From NCBI RefSeq assembly GCF_900067135.1, contig NZ_FJUR01000001.1:1987501-2051500 (forward strand): a stretch of DNA of 64,000 bases, written 5' to 3'. This stretch comes from Rhizobium sp. 9140 (GTDB taxonomy: Bacteria; Pseudomonadota; Alphaproteobacteria; Rhizobiales; Rhizobiaceae). The notes below the pieces were generated by a model. It worked only from the letters and a program-made list of their open reading frames with translations. It searched no databases and had not been told where the DNA came from. Of the stretch, positions 45,614 to 54,744 are shown one piece after another (the stretch's first letter is position 1; the number at the start of each line of letters is the position of its first letter). A program made the position numbers and the translations under genes.

Positions 45614-46246
45614 ATGACAAATCCCGTTGATACCGCTATGGCGCTCGTGCCGATGGTCGTCGAGCAGACCAACCGTGGCGAACGATCCTACGACATCTTT
45701 TCGCGCCTCCTGAAGGAGCGCATCATCTTCCTCACCGGCCCTGTGGAAGATCATATGGCGACTCTGGTCTGCGCCCAGCTTCTCTTCCTCGAGGCTGAAA
45801 ACCCGAAGAAGGAAATCGCGATCTACATCAACTCGCCGGGCGGCGTGGTGACGGCCGGCATGGCCATCTACGATACGATGCAGTTCATCAAGCCGGCCGT
45901 ATCGACGCTCTGCGTCGGCCAGGCCGCCTCCATGGGCTCGCTGCTGCTGGCCGCCGGCCACAAGGACATGCGCTTTTCCACGCCGAACGCCCGCATCATG
46001 GTGCACCAGCCCTCCGGCGGATTCCAGGGTCAGGCCTCCGACATCGAGCGTCATGCCCGCGACATCTTGAAGATGAAGCGCCGCCTGAACGAGGTGTACG
46101 TGAAGCATTGCGGACGGACCTACGAAGAGGTTGAACAGACGCTTGATCGTGACCACTTTATGACGTCGGACGAGGCGCTCGCCTGGGGCGTGATCGACAA
46201 GGTCATCACCTCTCGCGAGGCCATGGAAGCAGCCGTCGAAAGTTGA
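45614..46246 (+). CDS. clpP: ATP-dependent Clp protease proteolytic subunit
   Basis: A 210-residue serine protease subunit. The catalytic serine is in [15 protein letters not shown], the histidine in [20 protein letters not shown]. The N-terminal [25 protein letters not shown] is standard. ATG 45614 (MTNPVD) is chosen over 45596 and 45503, giving a normal length. clpX follows after an intergenic hairpin region of 292 bases. Confidence 0.96.
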   Translation: MTNPVDTAMALVPMVVEQTNRGERSYDIFSRLLKERIIFLTGPVEDHMATLVCAQLLFLEAENPKKEIAIYINSPGGVVTAGMAIYDTMQFIKPAVSTLCVGQAASMGSLLLAAGHKDMRFSTPNARIMVHQPSGGFQGQASDIERHARDILKMKRRLNEVYVKHCGRTYEEVEQTLDRDHFMTSDEALAWGVIDKVITSREAMEAAVES

Positions 46247-46255
46247 TCATGGCTT

Positions 46256-46286
46256 TTGTGTCGCAAATGATGCATTTGTGACACAA
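46256..46286. repeat. Long imperfect palindrome between clpP and clpX
   Basis: Outer arms TTGTGTC (46256-46262) and GACACAA (46280-46286), inner arms CAAATG (46264-46269) and CATTTG (46273-46278), with single-base mismatches between them and an ATG centre. It starts 10 bases after the clpP stop. It could be a transcript-end hairpin or a two-fold protein site; no T-run follows directly. Confidence 0.6.
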
Positions 46287-46538
46287 TTGTAACTTTCAAG
46301 GGTCTTTATCCCGAGACCAAAGCCGTTACTATCGACCGTTAATGCTATGTTGAGTTCTCGCGTTTTAGCATTCGGTTTTCGGTGGGAGAGAAGTTGCCGC
46401 CGGTCCGCGTGAGAATGCGGCCGGTTCGTACTCCCGGAAGCAAAGCACTGACGCTGAACGGCGCGCCAGTCTGCGGAGCGGTTTGAGTGGTTCGTTGCGT
46501 CCCGCAGGGGACGCGCGGCGTGCTGGAAGGAAAGTGAA

Positions 46539-47816
46539 ATGAGCAAAGTCAGCGGCAGCAACGGCGGTGACTCTAAGAATACCCTGTATTGTTCCTTCTG
46601 CGGCAAGAGCCAGCACGAAGTCCGGAAGCTGATTGCCGGGCCGACCGTTTTCATCTGCGATGAATGCGTCGAACTGTGCATGGACATCATCCGCGAGGAA
46701 AACAAGACCTCGATGGTGAAGTCCCGCGATGGCGTTCCGACGCCGCAGGAAATCATCAAGGTTCTCGACGAATACGTGATTGGCCAGCAGCAGGCCAAGC
46801 GCATCCTGTCGGTCGCCGTGCACAACCATTACAAGCGCCTGGCGCATTCCGCCAAGGGCAGCGACATCGAGCTGGCCAAGTCGAACATCATGCTCGTCGG
46901 CCCGACCGGCTGCGGCAAGACCTATCTCGCCCAGACGCTGGCCCGCATCATCGACGTGCCCTTCACGATGGCCGATGCAACGACGCTGACCGAGGCCGGC
47001 TATGTCGGTGAGGACGTTGAAAACATCATCCTGAAGCTGCTTCAGTCCGCCGACTACAATGTCGAGCGCGCCCAGCGCGGCATCGTCTATATCGACGAAG
47101 TCGACAAGATCTCGCGCAAGTCCGACAATCCCTCGATCACCAGGGACGTCTCGGGCGAGGGCGTGCAGCAGGCGCTGCTGAAGATCATGGAAGGCACGGT
47201 CGCCTCCGTTCCCCCGCAGGGTGGACGCAAGCATCCGCAGCAGGAATTCCTGCAGGTGGACACGACCAACATCCTGTTCATCTGCGGCGGCGCCTTTGCC
47301 GGCCTCGATAAGATCATCTCCGCCCGTGGCGAGAAGACGTCGATCGGCTTCGGGGCGTCGGTCAAGTCTCCCGAAGATCGCCGTGTCGGCGAGGTCCTGC
47401 GCGAGCTGGAGCCGGAGGACCTGGTGAAGTTTGGCCTCATCCCCGAGTTCATCGGCCGTCTGCCCGTGCTGGCAACGCTTGAGGACCTCGATGAATACGC
47501 GCTGATTCAGATCCTGTCGGAGCCGAAGAACGCCCTGATCAAGCAGTATCAGCGCCTGTTCGAGATGGAAGACGTGGAACTGACCTTCCACGAAGACGCG
47601 CTGCGCGAAATTGCCAAGCGCGCCATCATCCGCAAGACTGGCGCCCGTGGCCTTCGTTCGATCATGGAGAAGATCCTGCTCGACACGATGTTCGAACTGC
47701 CGACGCTCGAAGGTGTGCGCGAAGTCGTCATCTCCGACGAAGTCGTCAAGGGTTCCGCCCGCCCGCTCTACATCTACTCGGAGCGCACGGACGAGAAGGC
47801 CAACGTTTCGGCGTGA
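46539..47816 (+). CDS. clpX: ATP-dependent Clp protease ATP-binding subunit ClpX
   Basis: A 425-residue AAA+ unfoldase. The N-terminal zinc-binding domain ([19 protein letters not shown] and [10 protein letters not shown]) recognises substrates. The ATPase core has [15 protein letters not shown] (Walker A), [10 protein letters not shown] (Walker B), the pore loop GYVGEDVE, and the ClpP-docking SIGFGA loop. A full-length, standard ClpX. The start at 46539 follows GGAAGGAAAG. Confidence 0.97.
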   Translation: MSKVSGSNGGDSKNTLYCSFCGKSQHEVRKLIAGPTVFICDECVELCMDIIREENKTSMVKSRDGVPTPQEIIKVLDEYVIGQQQAKRILSVAVHNHYKRLAHSAKGSDIELAKSNIMLVGPTGCGKTYLAQTLARIIDVPFTMADATTLTEAGYVGEDVENIILKLLQSADYNVERAQRGIVYIDEVDKISRKSDNPSITRDVSGEGVQQALLKIMEGTVASVPPQGGRKHPQQEFLQVDTTNILFICGGAFAGLDKIISARGEKTSIGFGASVKSPEDRRVGEVLRELEPEDLVKFGLIPEFIGRLPVLATLEDLDEYALIQILSEPKNALIKQYQRLFEMEDVELTFHEDALREIAKRAIIRKTGARGLRSIMEKILLDTMFELPTLEGVREVVISDEVVKGSARPLYIYSERTDEKANVSA

Positions 47817-47872
47817 TTTGTTTCCAGCTCGCGAAGCGATCAGCCGGAACCCTATGAATGACCGAATGCATG

Positions 47873-47902
47873 AAGGGCTCGCAGCGATGCGAGCCCTTTT
47901 TC
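47873..47902 (+). terminator. Terminator after clpX
   Basis: A perfect stem, AAGGGCTCGCA (47873-47883) and TGCGAGCCCTT (47888-47898), with a 4-base loop and trailing TTT. Confidence 0.9.
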
Positions 47903-48426
47903 GTCGTCGGTCTGTATCGGCGCATATCTGTTGTAGACGGCGGTCAGGCGGGCCGTCGCAAGCGCGGTGCTGCCGATCATGAAGCCGGCCAGAGCGTTGC
48001 CGGCGTCTTTCGGCAGAGTCGGTTTTTCGACGCCGAGCGCGTGAACGGTGAAGATGTAGCGACGGACCGCGCCAGGGGGCGGGCAGGATGTTCACGGCGC
48101 TCGGTTGCAGATCCGGCCGCACGGTGCAAGGCTCTCTCGACCCCTCATTCCACCATTGCTAAATCATCCCGGCAGCGCGATGATATGACGGGTTCGTGTC
48201 TGGGACGGTGGTTCGAATCATGAGGCTTGTGGTTGCGCGGCAAGGTCCGCGACAGCAACGTAGCCTCTACTGTTCGATACGCTTCGATTGCCGCTGGGTC
48301 GGGCCGTCGGAGGGTTGAAAACGGGTCTCGCAACCTCCACTTCTGACAGTGGAAAAAGTGATGACCGGAAGCACCCTTGACGTGCTTCGGGTAACGCTCC
48401 CGGAAACGGGACGGAAAGGAAATGAC
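47903..48426. other. Long clpX-lon intergenic region
   Basis: 524 bases between the clpX terminator and lon. It must contain the lon promoter, but no clear sigma-32-like or sigma-70-like pair was found. Short hairpins are possible (around 48234-48260) but not convincing. Open frames here are not protein-like. Confidence 0.4.
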
Positions 48427-50847
48427 ATGACGAACAAAACGTCTCCGGCAGCCGAGAGCGGGACCTTCCCAGTCCTTCCCCTGCGTGACATCGTGGTGTT
48501 CCCCCATATGATCGTGCCCCTCTTCGTGGGTCGCGAAAAGTCGATCCGTGCTTTGGAAGAGGTCATGGGTACCGACAAGCAGATCATGCTTGCCACCCAG
48601 ATCAATGCCGGCGACGACGATCCGGAGCCCTCTGCGATCTACCAGATCGGCACCATCGCCAACGTGCTTCAACTCTTGAAGCTGCCTGACGGCACCGTAA
48701 AGGTGCTGGTCGAGGGGCGCTCGCGTGCGGAAATCGACGGCTATACGCGCCGCGAGGAATTCTACGAGGCGATGGCGCATCCGCTGGCCGAACCGGCCGA
48801 GGACCCGGTCGAGATCGAGGCCCTCTCGCGCTCCGTCGTCTCCGAGTTCGAAAGCTACGTGAAGCTCAACAAGAAGATTTCGCCCGAGGTTGTCGGGGCC
48901 GCCAGCCAGATCGAGGACTACTCGAAGTTGGCCGATACGGTTGCGTCGCATCTGTCCATCAAGATCGTCGAAAAGCAGGAAATGCTGGAAACGACGAGCG
49001 TGAAGGGACGTCTGGAAAAGGCGCTCGGCTTCATGGAAGGCGAGATCTCGGTTCTCCAGGTCGAGAAGCGCATCCGCTCGCGCGTCAAGCGCCAGATGGA
49101 GAAGACACAGCGCGAATATTATCTGAACGAACAGATGAAGGCGATCCAGAAGGAGCTCGGCGACGGCGAGGAAGGCCGCGACGAGATGGCTGAACTGGAA
49201 GACAAGATCAACAAGGCCAAGCTCTCCAAGGAAGCGCGGGAAAAAGCCGACGCCGAGATGAAGAAGCTGCGTCAGATGAGCCCGATGTCGGCCGAAGCCA
49301 CCGTCGTGCGCAACTATCTGGACTGGCTGACGGGCATTCCTTGGAACAAGAAGTCGAAGGTCAAGACCGACCTCAATGCCGCCGAAAAGGTGCTTGAGCT
49401 CGATCACTTCGGCCTCGACAAGGTCAAGGAACGCATCGTCGAATATCTGGCCGTGCAGGCGCGTTCGCAGAAGATCAAGGGGCCGATCCTGTGCCTCGTC
49501 GGTCCTCCGGGTGTCGGCAAGACCTCGCTCGCCCGCTCGATCGCCAAGGCCACCGGCCGCGAATATATCCGCATGGCGCTCGGCGGCGTTCGGGACGAGG
49601 CGGAAATCCGCGGTCACCGCCGCACTTATATCGGCTCGATGCCCGGCAAGGTCATCCAGTCGATGAAGAAGGCGAAGAAGTCCAACCCGCTCTTCCTGCT
49701 CGATGAAATCGACAAGATGGGCCAGGACTTCCGTGGCGATCCGTCGTCGGCGCTTCTCGAGGTGCTCGATCCGGAACAGAACGCAACGTTCATGGACCAC
49801 TATCTGGAGGTCGAATACGACCTTTCGAACGTGATGTTCATTACGACGGCGAATACGCTGAACATCCCTGCGCCGTTGATGGACCGTATGGAAGTCATCC
49901 GGATCGCCGGCTACACCGAAGAGGAAAAGCTGGAGATCGCCAAACGGCACCTCCTGCCGAAGGCCATCACCGACCACGCCCTGAAGCCGGCCGAATTCTC
50001 GGTGACGGACGGCGCGCTGATGGCGGTGATCCAGACCTACACCCGCGAAGCCGGTGTCCGCTCTTTCGAACGCGAGCTGATGAAGCTCGCCCGCAAGGCG
50101 GTGACCGAAATTCTCAAGGGCAAGGCCACGAGCATCCAGGTGACGGCCGAGAACATCAACGACTATCTGGGCGTTCCGCGCTTCCGCCATGGCGAAGCCG
50201 AGCGCACCGACCAGGTGGGCGTGGTCACGGGTCTGGCCTGGACCGAGGTCGGCGGCGAACTGCTGACGATCGAAGGCGTGATGATGCCCGGCAAGGGCCG
50301 TATGACGGTGACGGGCAACCTGAAGGATGTGATGAAGGAATCGATTTCGGCAGCGGCATCCTATGTCCGCTCGCGCGCTATCGACTTCGGCATCGAGCCG
50401 CCGCGTTTCGACACGAGCGACATCCACGTCCATGTTCCCGAAGGGGCAACCCCGAAGGACGGTCCATCGGCCGGCGTTGCAATGGCAACGGCCATCGTCT
50501 CGATCATGACGGGCATTCCCGTCGATAAGAACGTAGCCATGACGGGTGAAATCACCCTGCGCGGCCGGGTTCTGCCCATCGGCGGCCTCAAGGAAAAGCT
50601 GCTTGCAGCGCTTCGTGGGGGGATCAAGAAGGTGCTCATTCCGGAGGAGAATGCCAAGGACCTGGCGGAGATTCCGGACAATGTGAAGAACAACATGGAG
50701 ATCATCCCGGTGTCGATGATCGGCGAGGTTCTGAGGCACGCTCTGGTTCGCATGCCGGAAGCCATCGAGTGGGATCCGGCAAAGAACGTTACGCCGGTGA
50801 AGGTCGCGGCGGACACGGACGAAACGACGACCGGCTTCGCCCATTGA
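48427..50847 (+). CDS. lon: ATP-dependent protease Lon
   Basis: An 806-residue Lon protease. The N-terminal substrate domain starts FPVLPLRDIVVFPHMIVPLFVGR, the AAA+ domain has CLVGPPGVGKTSLARSIA and LFLLDEIDKM, and the protease domain has the catalytic serine in PKDGPSAGVAMA and the lysine in GGLKEKLLAALRGGIKKVLIP. The start at 48427 follows AAAGGAAATG; an upstream in-frame ATG at 48349 adds residues unlike Lon. The catalytic domains are complete. Confidence 0.96.
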   Translation: MTNKTSPAAESGTFPVLPLRDIVVFPHMIVPLFVGREKSIRALEEVMGTDKQIMLATQINAGDDDPEPSAIYQIGTIANVLQLLKLPDGTVKVLVEGRSRAEIDGYTRREEFYEAMAHPLAEPAEDPVEIEALSRSVVSEFESYVKLNKKISPEVVGAASQIEDYSKLADTVASHLSIKIVEKQEMLETTSVKGRLEKALGFMEGEISVLQVEKRIRSRVKRQMEKTQREYYLNEQMKAIQKELGDGEEGRDEMAELEDKINKAKLSKEAREKADAEMKKLRQMSPMSAEATVVRNYLDWLTGIPWNKKSKVKTDLNAAEKVLELDHFGLDKVKERIVEYLAVQARSQKIKGPILCLVGPPGVGKTSLARSIAKATGREYIRMALGGVRDEAEIRGHRRTYIGSMPGKVIQSMKKAKKSNPLFLLDEIDKMGQDFRGDPSSALLEVLDPEQNATFMDHYLEVEYDLSNVMFITTANTLNIPAPLMDRMEVIRIAGYTEEEKLEIAKRHLLPKAITDHALKPAEFSVTDGALMAVIQTYTREAGVRSFERELMKLARKAVTEILKGKATSIQVTAENINDYLGVPRFRHGEAERTDQVGVVTGLAWTEVGGELLTIEGVMMPGKGRMTVTGNLKDVMKESISAAASYVRSRAIDFGIEPPRFDTSDIHVHVPEGATPKDGPSAGVAMATAIVSIMTGIPVDKNVAMTGEITLRGRVLPIGGLKEKLLAALRGGIKKVLIPEENAKDLAEIPDNVKNNMEIIPVSMIGEVLRHALVRMPEAIEWDPAKNVTPVKVAADTDETTTGFAH

Positions 50848-50966
50848 GGACGCATTCCGGGAGAGTGGCAACACCGCTTTCCCGGAGCCCCTTGAACGCG
50901 CGGCGCGAGTGATTTTCGGGCTCGATGAGGGTGTCCTCGCAACGTTGTTCATCGCTTAAACAGTGG

Positions 50967-50994
50967 AAGACCGGCCCTTGCGCCGGTCTTTTTT
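50967..50994 (+). terminator. Terminator after lon
   Basis: Arms AAGACCGGC (50967-50975) and GCCGGTCTT (50982-50990), followed by TTTT. It is 120 bases after the lon stop codon. Confidence 0.85.
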
Positions 50995-51123
50995 CGTAAA
51001 ATGCACCGCAAAGCCTTGCAATTGCGGGCATTCGGCGCGATTGGGTTGCCAAGGCGACCGCTGCGACACTGGCGCGGCCGCCCGAAAACAAGTCGTTTCG
51101 GACCAAGTTGAAAGGGTGGAAAC

Positions 51124-51399
51124 ATGAACAAGAATGAGCTCGTATCGGCTGTTGCCGAAAAGGCCGGCATCACGAACAAAGAGGCAGCTGCGTCTGTCGA
51201 AGCGCTGTTCGACGTGATCCAGGGTGAACTGAAGAACGGCGGCGACGTTCGCCTCGTCGGCTTTGGCAACTTCACCGTAAGCCGCCGCGAAGCCTCCAAG
51301 GGCCGCAACCCCTCCACCGGTGCGGAAGTCGATATCCCTGCTCGCAACGTTCCGAAGTTTGCGGCCGGCAAGGGCCTCAAGGACGCTGTGAACTCCTAA
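51124..51399 (+). CDS. hupB: DNA-binding protein HU
   Basis: A 91-residue HU: MNKNELVSAVAEKAGITNKEAAASVEALFDVI helices, the FGNFTVSRREASKGRNPSTGAEVDIPA arm and KFAAGKGLKDAVNS end. The lon-hupB order is standard across proteobacteria. The ATG follows GAAAGGGTGGAAAC. HU compacts DNA and is distinct from the ihfA product at 17041. Confidence 0.95.
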   Translation: MNKNELVSAVAEKAGITNKEAAASVEALFDVIQGELKNGGDVRLVGFGNFTVSRREASKGRNPSTGAEVDIPARNVPKFAAGKGLKDAVNS

Positions 51400-51547
51400 G
51401 GCATATCTGGACGAAGCGGCTCGCTTCGCCTTGCCATGGTCACAGCCGAGCGCCGCGCATCCCTATCGGGGAGGCCGACTGGCTGCTCCAACACCACAAA
51501 GCGCTGCTGCGCGAGAGGAGACGGCTCACGCCGCGCTCCTTACCTTC

Positions 51548-51575
51548 AGGCCCGGGTTTTCCCGGGCCTTTTTCG
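51548..51575 (+). terminator. Terminator after hupB
   Basis: Stem AGGCCCGGG and CCCGGGCCT around a TTTT loop, followed by TTTTTCG. It ends the hupB transcript. Confidence 0.85.
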
Positions 51576-51690
51576 TCTCTGTCATTCCTCTGTTATGCGG
51601 GCGCTTCACAAACTCCGGGATTGTGCCGCGTGCATCGATGCAAGCGGCGACGCGGCCCGAACCGCCGTGTGAACGCCGAGGGGATGTCTC

Positions 51691-53883
51691 ATGAAAACCA
51701 TATCCGTCACCGCCGCACTCGCGGCCCTTCTTGCGACCTCGGTCGCTGGCAGTGCTTATGCCGAGCCCGTCTTCAACCGCATCTCGTCCTTCGCCGTCGC
51801 GGACAATCTGCCGGCCGGGACCGACCGCAAGACCGTGACCTCGGCCGAGATCGTCACCGCAACGGATGACGGCAACACGCTGATCTATTCCGACAGCCCG
51901 CTGAAAGCGATCGGCTTCATCGACATCACGGATGCCGTGGCGCCCAGGGCCGGCGGCATCGTCTCCTTCGAGGGCGAGCCCACATCGGTCACGGTGGCCG
52001 GCACCAAGGCACTCGTCGCCGTTAACACGAGCCCCGACCGTGCCAACCCATCGGGCATGCTTGCCGCCGTCGATATTGCCGGGCGTACGGTCACTTCAAG
52101 CTGCGAACTCGGCGGCCAGCCCGATTCGGTTGCCGTCAACAAGGATCGCACGCTCGCCGCCATCGCCATCGAAAACGAGCGCGACGAGAAGGTGAACGAC
52201 GGAGCGCTGCCGCAGATGCCGGCGGGCGACCTCGTCATCGTGAAGCTCACCGAGGGCACGCCGGACTGCGCTACGATCCGTCACGTCTCGTTGACGGGTC
52301 TCGCCGATGTCGGAGGAGACGATCCTGAGCCGGAATTCGTCTCGTTCAACGGCAAGGATCAGATCGCGCTGACGCTGCAGGAGAACAACCATATCGTCAT
52401 TCTCGACGGCCGCTCGGGCGACATCGTCTCGCATTTCTCCGCTGGCACGGTGGATCTCGACAAGGTCGATACGAAGCGCGACGGCAAGCTTTCCTTCACC
52501 GGGTCGCTGAAGGGCGTGACCCGGGAGCCGGACGCCGTGAAGTGGCTGGATGACGATAGGCTGGTCGTGGCGAACGAGGGCGACTGGAAGGGCGGCTCGC
52601 GCAGCTTCACCATCTTCGACACGAGCGGCAAGGTGCTCTACGAGGCCGGTGCAAGTTTCGAGCATGCCGCTGCCGCCATCGGGCATTACCCTGAGAAGCG
52701 TTCTGCCGCCAAGGGCATCGAGCCGGAGGGTCTGGAAGCTGCGACGTTCGGGCAAGACCGGTTGTTCTTCGTGCTGGCGGAGCGCGCATCGCTCGTCGGC
52801 GTCTACAAGGACACGGGCGCCGAACCCGAACTGCTGCAACTGCTGCCCTCGGGCATCTCGCCGGAAGGCGGCGTCGCCATTCCTGCTCGCAACCTGCTGG
52901 TAACCGCCAACGAGGCCGATCTGATTGAGGACGGTGCGGCGCGCTCGCATGTGATGATCTACGAGCGCAAGGAGGGCAAACCGGCTTATCCGCAGATCCG
53001 CTCCGTGGAGAAGGACGGTGTGCCGATCGGCTTCGGCGCATTGTCCGGTCTTGCGGCCGTTCCGGGCCAGCCTGGCAAGCTCTATGTGGTCAGCGACTCG
53101 GTCTATGGCGCCGAACCGCGCATCTTCACCATCGACACGACCAAGAGCCCGGCCGAGATCATCGACGCTCTGACGATCACCCGCGACGGCGCGCCGGCGC
53201 AGAAGCTTGATATCGAGGGCATCGTCGCAACGGCCGACGGCTTCTGGCTCGCCTCCGAAGGCAATTCCGACAAGCTGGTGCCGCATGCGCTCTATCAGGT
53301 GAATGCAAAGGGCCAGATCAAGAAGGAGATCGCCCTGCCGGAAGCCCTGCGTGCGGGCGAGACCCGCTTCGGCTTCGAGGGGATTACGGTAACAGGCGAG
53401 GGCGATGACACGACGCTGTGGATGGCCGTGCAGCGCGAATGGAAGGACGACGAGAAGGGCTTCGTCAAGCTCGTTTCCTACAATCCGAAGTCCGAGGAAT
53501 GGGGCGCCGTGCGCTATCCGCTGGAGAAGAAGGGCGAGGGCTGGGTCGGTCTGTCCGAAATCACCATTCACGGCAACTATGCCTATGTCATCGAGCGCGA
53601 CAACCTCGTCGGCCAGGCAGCAAAGCTGAAGAAGATCTATCGCGTGGCGCTGACCGAGCTGAAGCCCGCCAAGCTCGGCGGCCCGCTGCCGGTCGTCGCC
53701 AAGGAAGAGTTCCGCGATCTGCTTCCGGACCTGAAGACGCTGAACGGCTATGTTCTCGACAAGGTGGAGGGCTTTGCCGTCGATGAAACCGGAACCGGCT
53801 TCGTCGTGACGGACAATGACGGCGTGGACGACAGCTCGGGCGAGACGATGTTCTGGAGCATCGGCAAGATCGACGCGATGTAA
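51691..53883 (+). CDS. Exported esterase-like activity of phytase family protein
   Basis: A 730-residue secreted or periplasmic protein. The Sec signal is MKTISVTAALAALLATSVAGSAYA. The mature part looks like a beta-propeller: LIYSDSPLKAIGFIDITD, PTSVTVAGTKALVAVNTSPDR, GGQPDSVAVNKDRTLAAIAIENERDE in the first half. The second half has the phytase-esterase core (GIEPEGLEAATFG, LDIEGIVATADGFWLASEGN, RFGFEGITVTGEG, KVEGFAVDETGTGFVVTDNDG). Such proteins are annotated as esterase/phytase-like, but the substrate is uncertain. The ribosome binding site is GAGGGGATG. The adjacent MarR gene is convergent. Confidence 0.85.
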   Translation: MKTISVTAALAALLATSVAGSAYAEPVFNRISSFAVADNLPAGTDRKTVTSAEIVTATDDGNTLIYSDSPLKAIGFIDITDAVAPRAGGIVSFEGEPTSVTVAGTKALVAVNTSPDRANPSGMLAAVDIAGRTVTSSCELGGQPDSVAVNKDRTLAAIAIENERDEKVNDGALPQMPAGDLVIVKLTEGTPDCATIRHVSLTGLADVGGDDPEPEFVSFNGKDQIALTLQENNHIVILDGRSGDIVSHFSAGTVDLDKVDTKRDGKLSFTGSLKGVTREPDAVKWLDDDRLVVANEGDWKGGSRSFTIFDTSGKVLYEAGASFEHAAAAIGHYPEKRSAAKGIEPEGLEAATFGQDRLFFVLAERASLVGVYKDTGAEPELLQLLPSGISPEGGVAIPARNLLVTANEADLIEDGAARSHVMIYERKEGKPAYPQIRSVEKDGVPIGFGALSGLAAVPGQPGKLYVVSDSVYGAEPRIFTIDTTKSPAEIIDALTITRDGAPAQKLDIEGIVATADGFWLASEGNSDKLVPHALYQVNAKGQIKKEIALPEALRAGETRFGFEGITVTGEGDDTTLWMAVQREWKDDEKGFVKLVSYNPKSEEWGAVRYPLEKKGEGWVGLSEITIHGNYAYVIERDNLVGQAAKLKKIYRVALTELKPAKLGGPLPVVAKEEFRDLLPDLKTLNGYVLDKVEGFAVDETGTGFVVTDNDGVDDSSGETMFWSIGKIDAM

Positions 53884-53982
53884 CGAGAAGTGCCCCGGCA
53901 ACGTCGGGGTCCACAAGGTCGGGCCTGTGTGCAGCAGGTCCGATCTCCCAAGGCCGGTGAGATATATGCCTGGCGGCTGATC

Positions 53983-54492
53983 TCAGGCTTCTGCGGCCGT
54001 TGCCGGCCTGACGGCCTCTTCCTGCTCGCGCCGCTCGCGGATCTCGTCGGTGCGGCGGACGAGCTTGCTGACGATCTCATGCAACTGATCGAGTTGCTCG
54101 TCATCGAGTGCCGAGAAGATTTCCTCGATCAGCTGCTTGCGCGGGTGCTCGGCCGCCTCCAGCGCGATACGCCCGACATCGGTGATGGAAACGATCTTTG
54201 CGCGGCGATCCTCAGGGTCCGGCTGACGCGCCACGAGCTTGTCGCGCTCCAGCCCGTCGATCGCCTCGGTCACGGTGCGCGGCGCGAAATTGAGCGCACA
54301 GGCGATATCCGTCGAGCGGCAGGGGCCGAGCTTGTTCAGGAAGAACAGAAATTTGCTGCGGGCCAGCGACACGCCTTCCTCCGTCATCGACTGGTTGATG
54401 AGCCGATGAACGCGATGATAGAGCTCGAACAGCTTGTCGGAGACGTCGAAGGTCGTTTTCATAGACTGGAGATGGACGTTATGAGGGTCCAT
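53983..54492 (-). CDS. MarR-family transcriptional regulator
   Basis: A 169-residue winged-helix regulator. The dimerisation helix (FDVSDKLFELYHRVHRLINQSMTEEG) precedes the DNA-binding region (STDIACALNFAPRTVTEAIDGLERDKLVARQPDPEDRRAKIVSITDVG). The C-terminal helix is long and acidic. The start is 54492 (MDPHNVHL); 54462 (MKTTFDV) is also possible. It is divergent from the nuclease-ATPase pair at 54745-59513, with a perfect palindrome between them, so it probably controls itself and perhaps those genes. Confidence 0.85.
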   Translation of the reverse strand: MDPHNVHLQSMKTTFDVSDKLFELYHRVHRLINQSMTEEGVSLARSKFLFFLNKLGPCRSTDIACALNFAPRTVTEAIDGLERDKLVARQPDPEDRRAKIVSITDVGRIALEAAEHPRKQLIEEIFSALDDEQLDQLHEIVSKLVRRTDEIRERREQEEAVRPATAAEA

Positions 54493-54626
54493 GTCAAATC
54501 CGATCACAGGGATGTCAAGGCGGGCCGCGCGAAACCCTGCGGCGGTGTCGGAAGCGCCACAGCCATTGTGATGGGGCTCGCTTGGTCGGTTCCGCACTGG
54601 CCTGGCCTGGATATCAGGTCTCGATG

Positions 54627-54648
54627 ACAGGAACCTGTCGGTTCCTGT
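54627..54648. promoter_or_regulatory. Perfect palindrome between the MarR gene and the YhaO-like gene
   Basis: Arms ACAGGAAC (54627-54634) and GTTCCTGT (54641-54648) with a 6-base spacer, in the 252-base divergent region. Length and symmetry fit a MarR dimer operator. Regulation of both sides is inference. Confidence 0.6.
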
Positions 54649-54744
54649 GATCGACACTCGATTAGCTGCACGACGCCGTGGAAAGACGGGGCCGCCCAGG
54701 CCGAAACGATTGACGTCGATGCATCGGCAGGCCCATGGTCGGGC

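Noticed and set aside
48145..50952. A 935-codon minus-strand frame opposite lon
   Set aside because: Shadow of lon; composition is Arg/Leu/His-rich and lacks domains.
53893..53909. CCCCG/CGGGG hairpin after the phytase-like gene
   Set aside because: Short stem without a T-run; not sufficient for a terminator call.
52096..53916. A 606-codon minus-strand frame opposite the phytase-like gene
   Set aside because: Antisense shadow; the plus-strand protein has signal peptide and domain motifs.
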